Both the position numbers and the translations under genes were made by a program. Shown in pieces: positions 23,270 to 34,400 of a stretch of DNA of 64,000 nucleotides. The number at the start of each line of letters is the position of its first letter. The first letter of the stretch is position 1. The notes below the pieces were generated by a model, which ran no database searches, was not told the origin of the DNA, and saw only the letters and a program-made list of their open reading frames with translations. Source of the DNA: Unio delphinus (lineage: Eukaryota > Mollusca > Bivalvia > Unionida > Unionidae); NCBI GenBank assembly GCA_029339505.1, contig JAQISU010000003.1:16147001-16211000 (forward strand). Direction: 5' to 3'.

Positions 23270-25640
23270 TCCGAAATGCTTTTTCTTGATCAATGTGTAA
23301 TCTTTCATTATCATCATCATTAGTTTCTTGATCTAGTGTGGTCATTGAGGCACTGTGCTGCTGAACATCTGACCAGTTCCCTCCACTTGTCTCGATCATG
23401 TGCCAATGCTTGTGTCTCTGCAACACTTTTACTGGCCCATTCTGTGATGTTGTCACTCCACTGTTTTCTGTGTCTACCTCTCCTTCTACCACCTTGGACA
23501 CTACCCTGCAGTACTGTTGTGGATAGACTGTTGGCTCTAGTGACATGGCCATACCATTTCAGCTTTCTCTTTCTGACAGTGGTGAGGAGGTCTTCATATT
23601 GGCCTACTTTGTGCCTGACGGTGTTACTTCTTCAAGGATGGTTCTGTAGCATCTCATGTCAAGTGCCCAGATTCTGAGTTGTAATTCTGCTGTCAGGGTC
23701 CAGGCCTCACATGAATACAGAAAGATTGAGATGACTATTGCTCACAATAGTCTGATTTTAGTTTTCAGACAGATATTCTTGTCGCTCCAGATGGGTCTTA
23801 GCTTTAACATAGCTTCCATTGTTTGTGCTGCTCGTGACACAATTTCTGCTCCTGATCCCTCTTCCGTGATTATGGAACCAATATAATCTAGTTCGAGATT
23901 TGTTTGCCACAATTTGTCATAAGCTTTGTCTTCTCGGCACTTATCTCCATGTCAAATCTGGAAGATATTTCATTCAGGTTCTTGACTAAGGTGGCAAGCT
24001 CATCTTTACTGCCTGCCAGCCCATCAATGTCGTCTGCAAAGCGGAGGTTGGTGATGTTACGCCCTCCAATGCTGACTGTCCCACAGTGGTTTTCCAGGGC
24101 TTCGCTCATGATGCGCTCTAAGTAAATGTCGAAAAGCGTGGGTTACAAGAAACAGCCTTGCCGTACTCCACTGTTGTCTTGAACCAGTCCCCCACCGAAC
24201 CTTGAGCAATTACTGCACTGGTAGACTTGGCATACAGCTGCTTGATGATGTTGGTCAACTTTTTGACCCATGTTATACTTCTTCATTGTAGCCCACAATG
24301 CCTCATGCCACACTCTATCAAAGGCCATTTTTAAATCTATGAACACGTGATAGATGTCTTGTTGATGTTGCGATTACTTTTCACATAGAACCCTAAGATT
24401 GAATATTTGTTCTGTTGTGCTTCTTCCACTCCGGAACCCTGCCTGTTCTTCAGCGATTATTTATTCTGCTTGTGGGTTCAGTCTGTTCAAGATGATCTTC
24501 AGTATCACCTTACTAGCATGGCCTATCAAACTGATAGTTCTGTAATTTTGGCACAGCTGGATATTCCTTTGTTGTGGAATGTTATAATCAGTGACTGATC
24601 CACTGTGTTGGCCATTTGCCTGTCTGCCAGACCTTGTTGCAGAGTTTTGTTAGTAGCTCTATCACTGATTCCCCCCATTCTTGATAAGTTTAGCTGGGAT
24701 GTGGACTACTCCAGCTGTCTTCCCATTCTTCAGTGCTCTTATTGCTGACTAAACCTCTACTTTGAGAATGGGGAAATCATCATCATTTGTGGAGTTTGGA
24801 ACTTCAAGCACCTCTGGGTCTCCTGTGGACGGATGGTTATAGAGTTATTTATAATATTCAGTCCATCTTTTTGCAGTGTCACTTGCTTCTGTGAGGCATT
24901 TTCCATTTTCGTCTTGAATGGTACTGACTCTTGGTTGCTTCTGTCTGGTGAGGTCTTTCACAATTTGGATAGCTTTTTTGCCGTTATTCTTTATCAGACT
25001 GCTCTCTATTTCTATGCATTTTTGTCATATCCAATCTTCTTTTGCTTTCTTCAAGTTTTTTTCTGATATTCTTGTTTACTTCTTGATACTAAACTGCCCC
25101 CGTTGAGTGTCTGGTGTTTTTGATGTCTCTTCGGGCATCACATAGATTCAGAATCTCTTCTGTAACCCATGGTTATTTCGTTGGCTGATGGAGGCAAATG
25201 ATGTCCTTGGCAGCTGTTTCATGACTGTGTTGAACGTGTCTGTCATCACTTTAACATCAACATCCATCACAAGGAGTGGAGCAAATCTTCCTCCAATTGT
25301 GGCTTGAAATGATTTGCAGATGTTAGGGTCTTTCAGTTGTTCAAGGTTGAATTTGAGCCTGATTTTCCTTGGCTTGTTAATTTTCTTAAACCTCACTCGG
25401 AAGTTCATAATGACGATGTCGTGATCACTCCCAACATCAGCACCTGGGAACGTTCTTGTTTTTGATCTATTGATGCCAGATCGGTACCGGTTTCGAACCA
25501 GAATGTAGTCTATCTGGTTATGATGGGTTCCATTTGGTGCGTGATATGTCCAGCATCGTGAAGCTTTATGTTGGCCCAGGGTGTTGTTTACTACCAAGTT
25601 GTTGTATCTTGCGAACTCGAGCAGCCTGTATCTTTAACAG
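23270..25640 (-). mobile_element. LINE B, RTE-like non-LTR retrotransposon, 5'-truncated
   Basis: On the minus strand the order is endonuclease C-terminus (25,597-25,148: HHNQIDYILVRNRYRSG, GADVGSDHDIV), RT (24,346-23,888: DLKMAFDRVWHE, SGVRQGC, LRFADDIDGLAGS) and a basic C-terminus (RGRHRKQWSDNITEW) with a short GAT-rich tail at 23,300. A GSDH endonuclease signature and (GAT)n tail suggest the RTE clade, but the clade call is tentative. It is 5'-truncated inside the endonuclease and broken by frameshifts. Confidence 0.8.
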
Positions 25641-26029
<389 letters not shown>

Positions 26030-26310
26030 AAATTCTTGTTTCCTTTATAGTCAAATATTTTGGGAAAACCCATCATTCTAGAAAATCATATGATTGAGTT
26101 ATTCTGGAAAAAAAAAGTCTTGGAAAACATCATTCTAAGAAAATCATATGTCTGGAAAACCCCTTAATTTCAGAACATTCTAGAGACTCATGTGATTGAG
26201 TAATTCTATATTAAAAAAATCATTTGATTGAGTTATTCTGGGAAAAAAAATTCAGAACATTCTAGAAAATCATGTAATTGAGTTATTCTGGAAAACCTAT
26301 CATTCATGAA
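26030..26310. repeat. Degenerate minisatellite
   Basis: Several variants of AGAAAATCATATGATTGAGT and TTATTCTGGAAAA recur at irregular spacing of about 40-60 bp. Confidence 0.75.
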
Positions 26311-26927
26311 TTATGTTAGTGTAGAGACCAGATAGATTGTTAAATAATTATATGTTATTAGTTATGACGATCTTGTTTGTAAGTTAGAAACCTTGAATAT
26401 CCTTTTACTAATTTGACCTATTATATAACTATGTTACTTTACTAATATTTATTATCACACAGCTGGTTAACTAATTAATTAATTAATTAATTAATTAATT
26501 AATTAATTAATTAATTATGATGACAAAATGAATTAAGATCAACGGAGAAAGGTATGCTACGGAGTTACGTCCCTTTTCACGTCATCGGCAGGAAGAAAGA
26601 ACGATACGAACTACAAAATTACTATGCCAAAGAGACAATAGTTATCTCCCTTTAATACTTCTGAAATAGTATAGACGTATCAGAAGATAAATCATTTTTC
26701 TAACTCGCATATTTTGTGACTGGCGAATCTTCAGAAATTATTATATTATATAGTAATTAGTACACATTCACCGCTGACGATAAAAAAGTTGTATCTTAAT
26801 TTAATTACTAAAAGATAATTAAAAAATTAAATAAAAAACTAGTAACGTAATATTATGTAGTAACAATCGGGATAAGTACTTAACTCTTCTGGAGAGACAC
26901 TTATCTCTCTTCAACAATTCTGAAAAG
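26311..26927. other. Spacer with (TTAA)n and a GTTATCTCCCTTT motif
   Basis: A (TTAA)n tract lies at about 26,471-26,517. GTTATCTCCCTTT near 26,640 is a motif I associate with mollusc repeats. No coding signal. Confidence 0.4.
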
Positions 26928-27403
26928 TTAGTTTTTGTTTTTACTATTTCGAAAAGTGAATTTATATATTTTATTTGCGAAAGAATGTATTGAGGCCGGA
27001 AAAATATTGAAATATCTACCAGCTGTATATGTTGATGCAAATATTATTGTTTCGCCTGTTTCTGTATTTGTATATACAACTGATCTTGCGCTTTTGTCAT
27101 TACAGCCAGTACTTCCGAATTTACAATTCTGTCTCTGTGTAATAGCACGTAAATTAATTTAATATATTTTTTTAAAATTTGAATCAATATGATCAATCAC
27201 AAGACCGTCTTCGATTACTCCATTACAACACTCGAACATAAATCTATGACAGAAAAACACTTTTTGTAACCAACAGTAAATCTGAGATAATCAAAATTAT
27301 TAACAACGCCGAGTCTATTTAGTCGACAGTTTTTGGTGACACTATCACGAGATGCTTCGTAATTTCTTATGCTTGGATGCTTCTCAAATTTATTTTGCTT
27401 CAT
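26928..27403 (-). pseudogene. HNH homing-endonuclease-like gene remnant (NUMOD4-like, HNH, NUMOD1-like)
   Basis: HNH endonucleases of this type are free-standing or intron-homing nickases of phages, large DNA viruses, bacteria and organelles; they are not normal animal genes. From the ATG at 27,403 the frame reads HPSIRNYEASRD and YLRFTVGYKK, like a NUMOD4 DNA-recognition segment. A frameshift near 27,250 leads to HRFMFECCNGV and DGLVIDHIDSN, which is the HNH core (HR..., DHID.N), then NLRAITQRQN after an in-frame TAA at 27,159-27,161. The end, VVYTNTETGETIIFAS and TAGRYF, resembles a NUMOD1 helix-turn-helix segment. The stop is at 26,928-26,930. About 158 codons is usual for such a protein. 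One frameshift and one stop show it is dead. Its source (large DNA virus, virus-like transposon or bacterial transfer) is not shown by the sequence. Confidence 0.7.
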
Positions 27404-27499
27404 TTTATAATAATATTATTTGTTTCAATAATGATGTGTTTAATCATTTCGTTGAAAATCACACTTGATAATATTCTGCACTTTTTATAACCTTGTCAT

Positions 27500-27739
27500 T
27501 ATTGTTGGTGTTATATTTTTTTAAATTATCTTATCAACTCTCTGTAATGTTTACCACCACATTGTACATACAACCGAATTTCTCCTCTAAACTCCAAAAA
27601 CCGCATTTCAAACACGGTTTTGGTACATGACTTTCATTACGCAGGCTTTGTAAATTATATCCGCAGAATTCGTTTCGCAACCTTTGTTACAGGAGTTGTA
27701 GCACTTATCATTAACCACTTGCATTTGTTCTTTGTTTGA

Positions 27740-27740
<1 letters not shown>
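27500..27740 (-). pseudogene. Possible Cys-rich coding remnant
   Basis: On the minus strand, upstream of the HNH remnant, two adjacent frames read NDKCYNSCNKGCETNSAD and then PKPCLKCGFWSLEEKFGC, about 60 codons in all with Cys spacing that could be a zinc ribbon. A frameshift near 27,620 would join them. I recognise no family, and chance is a real alternative. Confidence 0.25.

Positions 27741-27745
<5 letters not shown>

Positions 27746-27820
<75 letters not shown>
27746..27820. repeat. (GT)n-(AT)n compound microsatellite
   Basis: (GT)n passes directly into (AT)n/(TA)n. The apparent THTHTH/IYIYIY protein on the minus strand is an artefact of this tract. Confidence 0.95.
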
Positions 27821-27826
<6 letters not shown>

Positions 27827-28390
27827 GGATTATCCGTGACAAATATAATCTTGTCGTTCATAATGAAAAATTGCCAAATTGGGTAAATATTTCAAAATCA
27901 TGAATGTTGACTGGTATAGACAAACCGTATTATGAAAAAGCGTATCATGTAACCGCAGTTATCTACGCGTTATATCCGATAAATGATAAACCCAGCGTTA
28001 ATAATTTGAAACAAATGAAATTGTTAATGCCAAATTGTATAGCTGAACGAGTAACATTTTATCTATTCGACTCGTGGAAACGGTCTCATAGATAAAAGAC
28101 GTATAATAATAAACGAGTGGGGATAAATAGCTAAAGATACTAGTGAGTCTGTCAATGCTGTCGCTGAACAAAACAAAATTTAAATTTTCTAAAAATAGTA
28201 CAAACAATAACAGGAGAGATTTTACATGATTCGAAACATTACAGAAAAGGGAGCTGTAATAAATAGTGTTGATCATAATACGCATGCGTGGGCTAATGCA
28301 GTAAGAATATTTTCAGGAAATCGAAATCTTATATATTATTTTATTGACGAAATAAGTAAAAACGATCTTGTTATTTCAAAGTTCTGATGA
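27820..28390 (+). pseudogene. Unrecognised decayed ORF
   Basis: The frame from 27,820 reads WIIRDKYNLVVHNEKLPNWV, is cut by TGA at 27,901, and continues with GIDKPYYEKAYHVTAVIYAL and PNCIAERVTFYLFDSW to TAA at 28,093. Further segments in other frames read SESVNAVAEQNK, FLKIVQTITGEIL and NTHAWANAVRIFSGNRNLIY. The composition is protein-like (charged, few homopolymers) and about 185 codons long. It is transcribed away from the HNH remnant and separated from it by a microsatellite. I do not recognise the family and assign no function. Confidence 0.45.
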
Positions 28391-28472
28391 TGTTCTTAAA
28401 GTTGCTCATTTTGTTTGTATGGTTCTCTTGGTCCTTGTTCATGCTACATGCGATGTACGAAAGAAATAAGAT

Positions 28473-28527
<55 letters not shown>

Positions 28528-29520
28528 CTGATAAACTTTTTGTAATAAACTTACTGTTGGAGGTAAATATCAACTGAACAAAAGAAGTACAAAACAAAAT
28601 GTACAGTTGGTTGATGTGATATGTACTGTTTGATATTTGTGTCGTCTTTGCTGTTAGTTCCCTTTCAATATCCTGATCGTGCGTTCTTTTCATTTATCGA
28701 TCTGGGATTAGTGTTCCATTCTTGTGACAAGAGAGGTGCGGATTGGAATCCTGCTAAGACCAGACCTAGTAAACCACCATGGCATATCGCTGCACAACAC
28801 TCTTTACTCTGTGTTGGCACAATAAAGTTTTCACCTGTTTATCTGCCTTGAAACACCAACAAATAAACAATTTTTCTATCCACCATGTATATTTGTTTAA
28901 TATTTGGGCAAATATAAAAGTGTCATTGTTCAGAATTTGTCATTTGTTATTGGGATACTGTGGTCTTTATTACGTTCAAAGACATACCAATGGCAGACAA
29001 TGATCCGTATTTATCCAGTCAGTCTTGACTCCAGTTGGAGGATAGACAAAAGACGACGTTAACCAAGTCTACACATCAATATAAGACTTTCGCATAACAC
29101 AATATTTAATTTCTTCGGAATAAGGCTACCAATGTTCTTTTGATTAAAGAGAATTTCATTTTCATGTGTACCAAGTATACCGTGTCTCTCTTTCTAGTGC
29201 CTCTAACTGTCGAAGTGTACCGGGCCTCTATAAATTCTGACTGGGCCTGTACATACGTTATGCATGTCACTACGAATAGATTCTAAGTTAAGACCGGAAG
29301 GAGGGGGGGGGGGGTCAAGTCCTTTTGAAGTAGCAAGGGGCACAATGAACAATTTTTGCTGCGTAAATGACTTAGCCCTTTAATACGAAATATGTAAATA
29401 TAGATTTAGGGGATCGCAATCGTCATGATCCGTAGGCTGGGCTCGTCGTAGTAGGATAAGACGCCGAAATTAATAAGTACAATTAACAAGTAAAGTCAAG
29501 TAGGCGTGCATACAATTGTG
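28391..29520. other. Spacer with (TAA)n, no gene recognised
   Basis: (TAA)n lies at about 28,473-28,524 and a G-run at about 29,305-29,315. Open frames are short and unconvincing. Confidence 0.4.
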
Positions 29521-29524
<4 letters not shown>

Positions 29525-29583
<59 letters not shown>

Positions 29584-32160
29584 TGATGACTTTGTATAGC
29601 GCCTAATCTTTAGAAGCTCTAAGCGCTTTACAACATCAATAATGATATGACTACACTACAGAAAAACAAATAATACAAACCATGAAATTGGAAAACATAA
29701 AAACATGCTGCAAACATGTAAGATACAACACATTATTAGGCCTCTAAGTTTGTTCCTGCAGTCAGTTTTAAGAGCACTCTTACAATGAACCACTGTCTTT
29801 GTGTCTTATTTCAATGGGCAATTCGTCCACATCGCCGGACCCGGGTATGCAAAAGAACGTTGTCCATATGATTTCGTTTTCATAGTGGGAACAATGAGTA
29901 TACGGTTGTCAGAAGAGGAGCATAAGTATCACTTGCTGGTGTATACACATAGGTGAGGCTGGATAGGTATGGTGGACTGTGTAGTCTGTCAGTGAAACGT
30001 AGCACAGAGAACAAATTTTGTGTTTGATTCTATATCGAATGGATAGCCAGTGTATGGTACAGAGCAGTGATGTGCTCTGATTGATGTACTCTACAGATGA
30101 TCCGAGCAGATGTGTTTTGAGCTTTTTGAACTTTCTGGAGTAGATATTGTGACGAACCGGACAGAATAGAATTACAAAAGTCCAGTATTGAAAATACTAA
30201 TGAACACATAAGTGTTTTTGTGGCATCAACTGAAAGATATTGGCGAATGAACTAATGCGTCTCAGCGCAAGATATGCAGCCTTGTATGTGTTCATGACAT
30301 GTTAGTGCAATGTGAGAGTACTGTCTAGAGTAACACCTAGATTTTGTACTGACTGTGAATTTAATGTTGGTGTTGCTGATATTTATTGTCTGAGGTAAAG
30401 GATGTGAATGAGAAAGTCTTTGTGTTGTGATCAGAAAGGCTTCAGTTTTATCATTCATCTGCAGCTTGTTACATGTCTAATCCATGATTTCACATCAGAA
30501 AGGCACCCGTCTACGCGATGGATGGTAGCATCAGCTTCAGTTGGGTGGCTAGATTTGTATAGTTGGGTGTCATCAGCGTACAATTGGTGAGACACTGGAT
30601 GATGATCTATGACACTTGAGAGCGGCTGTCATGTTGACTAAAGTAGGACTTTGTATTCTGAATGCCAAATACATGCTAGCGACTGTGAAGTAATATATCA
30701 TGGTCTGTTGTGTCAAATACTGTTGACAAATCAAGTAGGGTGAGGACTGTAATCTTTCCGCTATCCAAAGCAGGTAAATGTCAGAAGAGTATTTTCAGTA
30801 CTGTGGCAAGGGCGATATGCAGACTATACATTTTAAAAAGACAGATTTAATTCAATCGAGATACAAATTGGGTTACAACTTTTTTTTAAAAAATTTTTAT
30901 ATATGAACGGGAGATTAGAAACTGTGCGGTAGTTCTTTAAATCGTTATGGTCAAGTGTTGGTTTCTTAAGCAGGGGCTATACGATGGCAGTTTTAAAAAA
31001 TGATGGGAATTTCCTGGATGAGAGAGATATATTAATAACATCAGTTAGTGAGGGCAATATTGGGTCTAAGCACTAAAACAGCAGTGATGATGGAACTAGA
31101 TCAAGTTCACATGACTTTGGTGCACTCTTCATCACGATTATCCGTACTGAATCCATAGAGACAGGTTCAAATGCTCCCAATGGTTGTCACTGAAACTCTG
31201 TATCATAACTGCATGGTGACGAGTCAATTGAAATTGAGTTGTCAAGCAAATCTCTAATGGCTTGTACTTTGTCACGGAAGAAATTTGCAAATAGGTCCGG
31301 AAGGTCTACTGGAGAGAAGGTAGTTGGAAGGAAGTGGTGTACATTTGTTCCTTGACATTAGCTTGTTAGTTATCTCGAAGAGCTCTTTTCAGCTAGAGCT
31401 CTCCGTGATCTTAGCACTGTAGTGGGACAATTTGGCTAAATTGACTGTTTGTGACGTTCTTCTTAGCGGCTTCATAGATTTGTTTATGAATAGTGAGTCT
31501 GGTAGAAAGCCAAAGAAACCAGTCTATACTGTGACCAAGTTTATGTGTGGTTTGGTTAACTGACTGTTTAAGGCTGAAAACATGAATGGAATTGGAATCT
31601 AGGAGTTTTGGTGTGTATGGGTTCCCAGGACAGTCCAAGTGAAAGTTAAAATCTCCAAGAATATTAGGTTACCGCCTATCGAATTTCCATACTCCAAAAG
31701 ATTAGGAAACTGCTCCAAAAAGAGAGATTTAGTCAGCTTGTTTTTTCTACTAGGAGGAGGGCGGTAGAGACAGAAAAAAATGGACTGTCCTTTGTTCCAG
31801 TGTGAGTGTTGTTTGGACTAGTTCAAACGATGTGGGGCAGAAATTGAAGGTTGTGTTATACTTAAAGACATTTTATCATGGAATTTTTTGTGATGACAGC
31901 AATTCCAACTCCACGAGAGTTGCGGAGAAACGACTTGATGGAGTAAGTGGTGGGTGTTAAATCAGCGCGCTTGGGCTCATCGCCTGATGTTTTCTGCCAT
32001 GCTTCTATCAGGAGGATGACGTCGATAGTCTGGTCGTTGATAAAATTATCTATTTCTGTACGCCTTTCCCGTGATCCTACTGATTGGTCGTTGAATAATG
32101 CAATACGTAGTCGTATATCTGAGATAGTTGACACAATGGTTGACGCTTTAAGATGAATTT
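29525..32160 (-). mobile_element. LINE C, CR1/L2-like non-LTR retrotransposon, decayed
   Basis: On the minus strand an endonuclease begins at 32,134 (RLRIALFNDQSVGSRERR, then LIEAWQKTSGDE) and continues near 31,650 with ILGDFNFHLDCPGN. The RT follows: SAPKSCELDLVPSSLL, LKNYRTVSNLPF, KITVLTLLDLS and HQLYADDTQLYKSSH, with the catalytic YADD kept. The 3' end reads GCGCTATACAAAGTCATCAT followed by (ATT)n, which is the (AAT)n at 29,525-29,581 on the plus strand. Several in-frame stops and a deletion between the RT motifs near 30,600 show decay. Clade placement is by motif memory only. Confidence 0.82.
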
Positions 32161-32837
32161 GTACGAGGTTATCAAAATTAACGGCTCAGTTTTTCAATTG
32201 TTTATCTGTTAAGTGCGAAAAAGAATAACTGGATTTTTTTCTTCCTGTTCTACGCCGGCCAGCTTTGAAACGTTTCTTTTTTTGCTTCCATTTATATTTA
32301 AGTAATGATGAATGTAGTCCCAGTCCGTTTAGTCTAGATCACAACGTAGTATAAAGAGCCAATGTGTGGTTATTTAATGCAATGAATGATGGTCCATCAT
32401 AGCGTAAGCGTGTTGACTGGCGATCACGTGATGGCGGTTTATTCAAAAAAGAAAGGACGTCTTAACAGTGGAACAAAGACAACTGAGAAAAATTATAATT
32501 GTTTTAGTTTCCAAAACAAGATGAAGATACACATACGAACTGAACAGCCAATGATGATGAAACACAATAACGTAAACGAAGATAGACAAGAAGCACATAT
32601 ATCATGAAAAATAGCACCAAAAACGGAAGAACTATTCCTGCAAAACCCCAGGAATGGCAAGAGATCTGAGGGTCAATGCTGAATAAGTGATTTGTCCTCA
32701 TCATGCAAGGAATGTGTATATGGGCCACGACATGAGAAAACGTTCTTCTGGCACAATCAATGCCGTGACGTCGTATGGTAATGGTTATATATATATATGG
32801 GGGGGGGGGTCCTGATCGTAGGGCATACGCCATATCT
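32161..32837. other. Spacer with short (TA)n and G-run
   Basis: TATATATATA and a G-run lie at about 32,786-32,809. No gene recognised. Confidence 0.4.
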
Positions 32838-32914
32838 GACGACTAACGCAAACAGGTGAGATGGCAGTGATCCGTAACGGAGAGCGCTTTAGACCTAACG
32901 GCCATTCGGGGCCC
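32838..32914 (-). mobile_element. SINE A, copy 3 (head fragment)
   Basis: Only the tRNA-like head is present: AGGTGAGATGGCAGTGATCC, GGAGAGCGCTTTAGACC and CGGGGCCCC on the plus strand. The B-box region is eroded and the body is missing. Confidence 0.75.
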
Positions 32915-34212
32915 CAACAACATGTCAGTACAATCCCGACTATATAGTGCCAAGCAAATTTAGGTATCCCCAAAAAGGCATGAAAAATATAAAGACAAAA
33001 AGGGCAAAATCCTTGAAATGTAATGTCAACCTTTTTATATATAAATTTAACTCTTTTAAGAAGTCCAATTATCGCCTCAGTATGTGAACAATATTAAATG
33101 TTGCATCCATGGTTGAATTTTTTTCTCCATTTGTGGTCTATTATATTAATTTGATTTATTAATGACATTTTTATACTGCTGGAAGCTGGTCAAGAAAATT
33201 GTTTTCTAAAAATTGTAGCTGTGTGGTTGTCTGGTCTTATTGCTACAAAATTAGAGAATGCTTTCAGACTGGTTCTGTTTAAGTGTACTTGTGAAGTACA
33301 ACCAATAATTGATTTATATAATGGTGAGATTCTTTCAGTACACAAATCTTGAAAGATGGGTGAAATAATTAAAAAAACAAGTGACAGTTCCAATTCAATT
33401 CTATATCTCTTTTCTGGCATTATTATACAAGAGAACAAAGAAAACAACACAAGCTTATGAATTAGATATATCACAGAGAACATGATGTTTGTAAGATTAC
33501 AATCTTATTTAATCAAGCACTGAAGTGGGCATCTTTCCAAACCAACAATTGTGAGCAGATGCTTAAAAACAGTCTGTGAGTTTGCTTCCTTTAGCATTTA
33601 CAGCATTAGACAGTAAGAGAGGGTATCTCAATATACCCCGATGTTTTTTGTTTGTTGTGTTTTATGTTTGTTGTGGGAATGAAAGTTCAATTTTGTATTT
33701 TTAAAAAAAAGTAATCATTACTATCATATACAGTGGTACCTCACAATAAAACATTTCATTACAGTACTTTCAAATATTGTCAATTTATGGTTGAAATATA
33801 TTTTATCATTTACTTGTAGTTTTCACAGGATTATAACCTATTACAAAGTCTGCATGTAAAATGTAACCTATTAAAATGTAGTTTTACAAAAAGAAAATGC
33901 ATAATAATATATTTCTGCTTGTAATTTAAGCAACATTGTCTAAAACACAACACAGTTCAATGGCTTCTGTAGAATCCAATATATTATTGTACTGCATGGC
34001 TTTAAAATTGATCAATACCTATAGTAAATGGTATTATGTCACAGTACTGCATGATTTAATTGGTAAATTACCTTTTACACGAAATTAATGCTAGTGTCAT
34101 GTAAAATTGTCATTCAAAATATGAGAAGTATGCAACACAGTATACACTCTGTGTCCATTACAGAATAAACATTGATATATAATATATAACACATTCTTAG
34201 TAATGTACCATC
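32915..34212. other. No gene recognised
   Basis: AT-rich. The minus-strand frame at 33,190-33,483 (97 codons) is open but matches nothing I know. GAGGGTATCTCAATATACCC near 33,620 looks like a repeat end. Confidence 0.3.
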
Positions 34213-34400
34213 TCTACTTACTCATACCTCAAGTCAAACTGCATAAACCCGGATCTGCTGTTGCATAATGTTCTAACAGATCTGGGTCCAAACAATAGAA
34301 TAAACAAGACAGACTCTGATCTGCCAATATATAATGCAATGGCAGATCATGTTCTATGATGCTTCCACTTGGATGTGACTTGTACACATGAACATATTAG
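34213..34400. mobile_element. Foldback MITE-like element, copy 1
   Basis: It starts CTCATACCTCAAGTCAAACTGC and ends with a diverged inverted counterpart (TGTGACTTGTACACATGA). The interior has GATCTGC...TAATG...GCAGATC half-palindromes, the family hallmark shared with copies at 43,148, 43,713, 49,845 and 50,640. No coding capacity. Confidence 0.65.
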
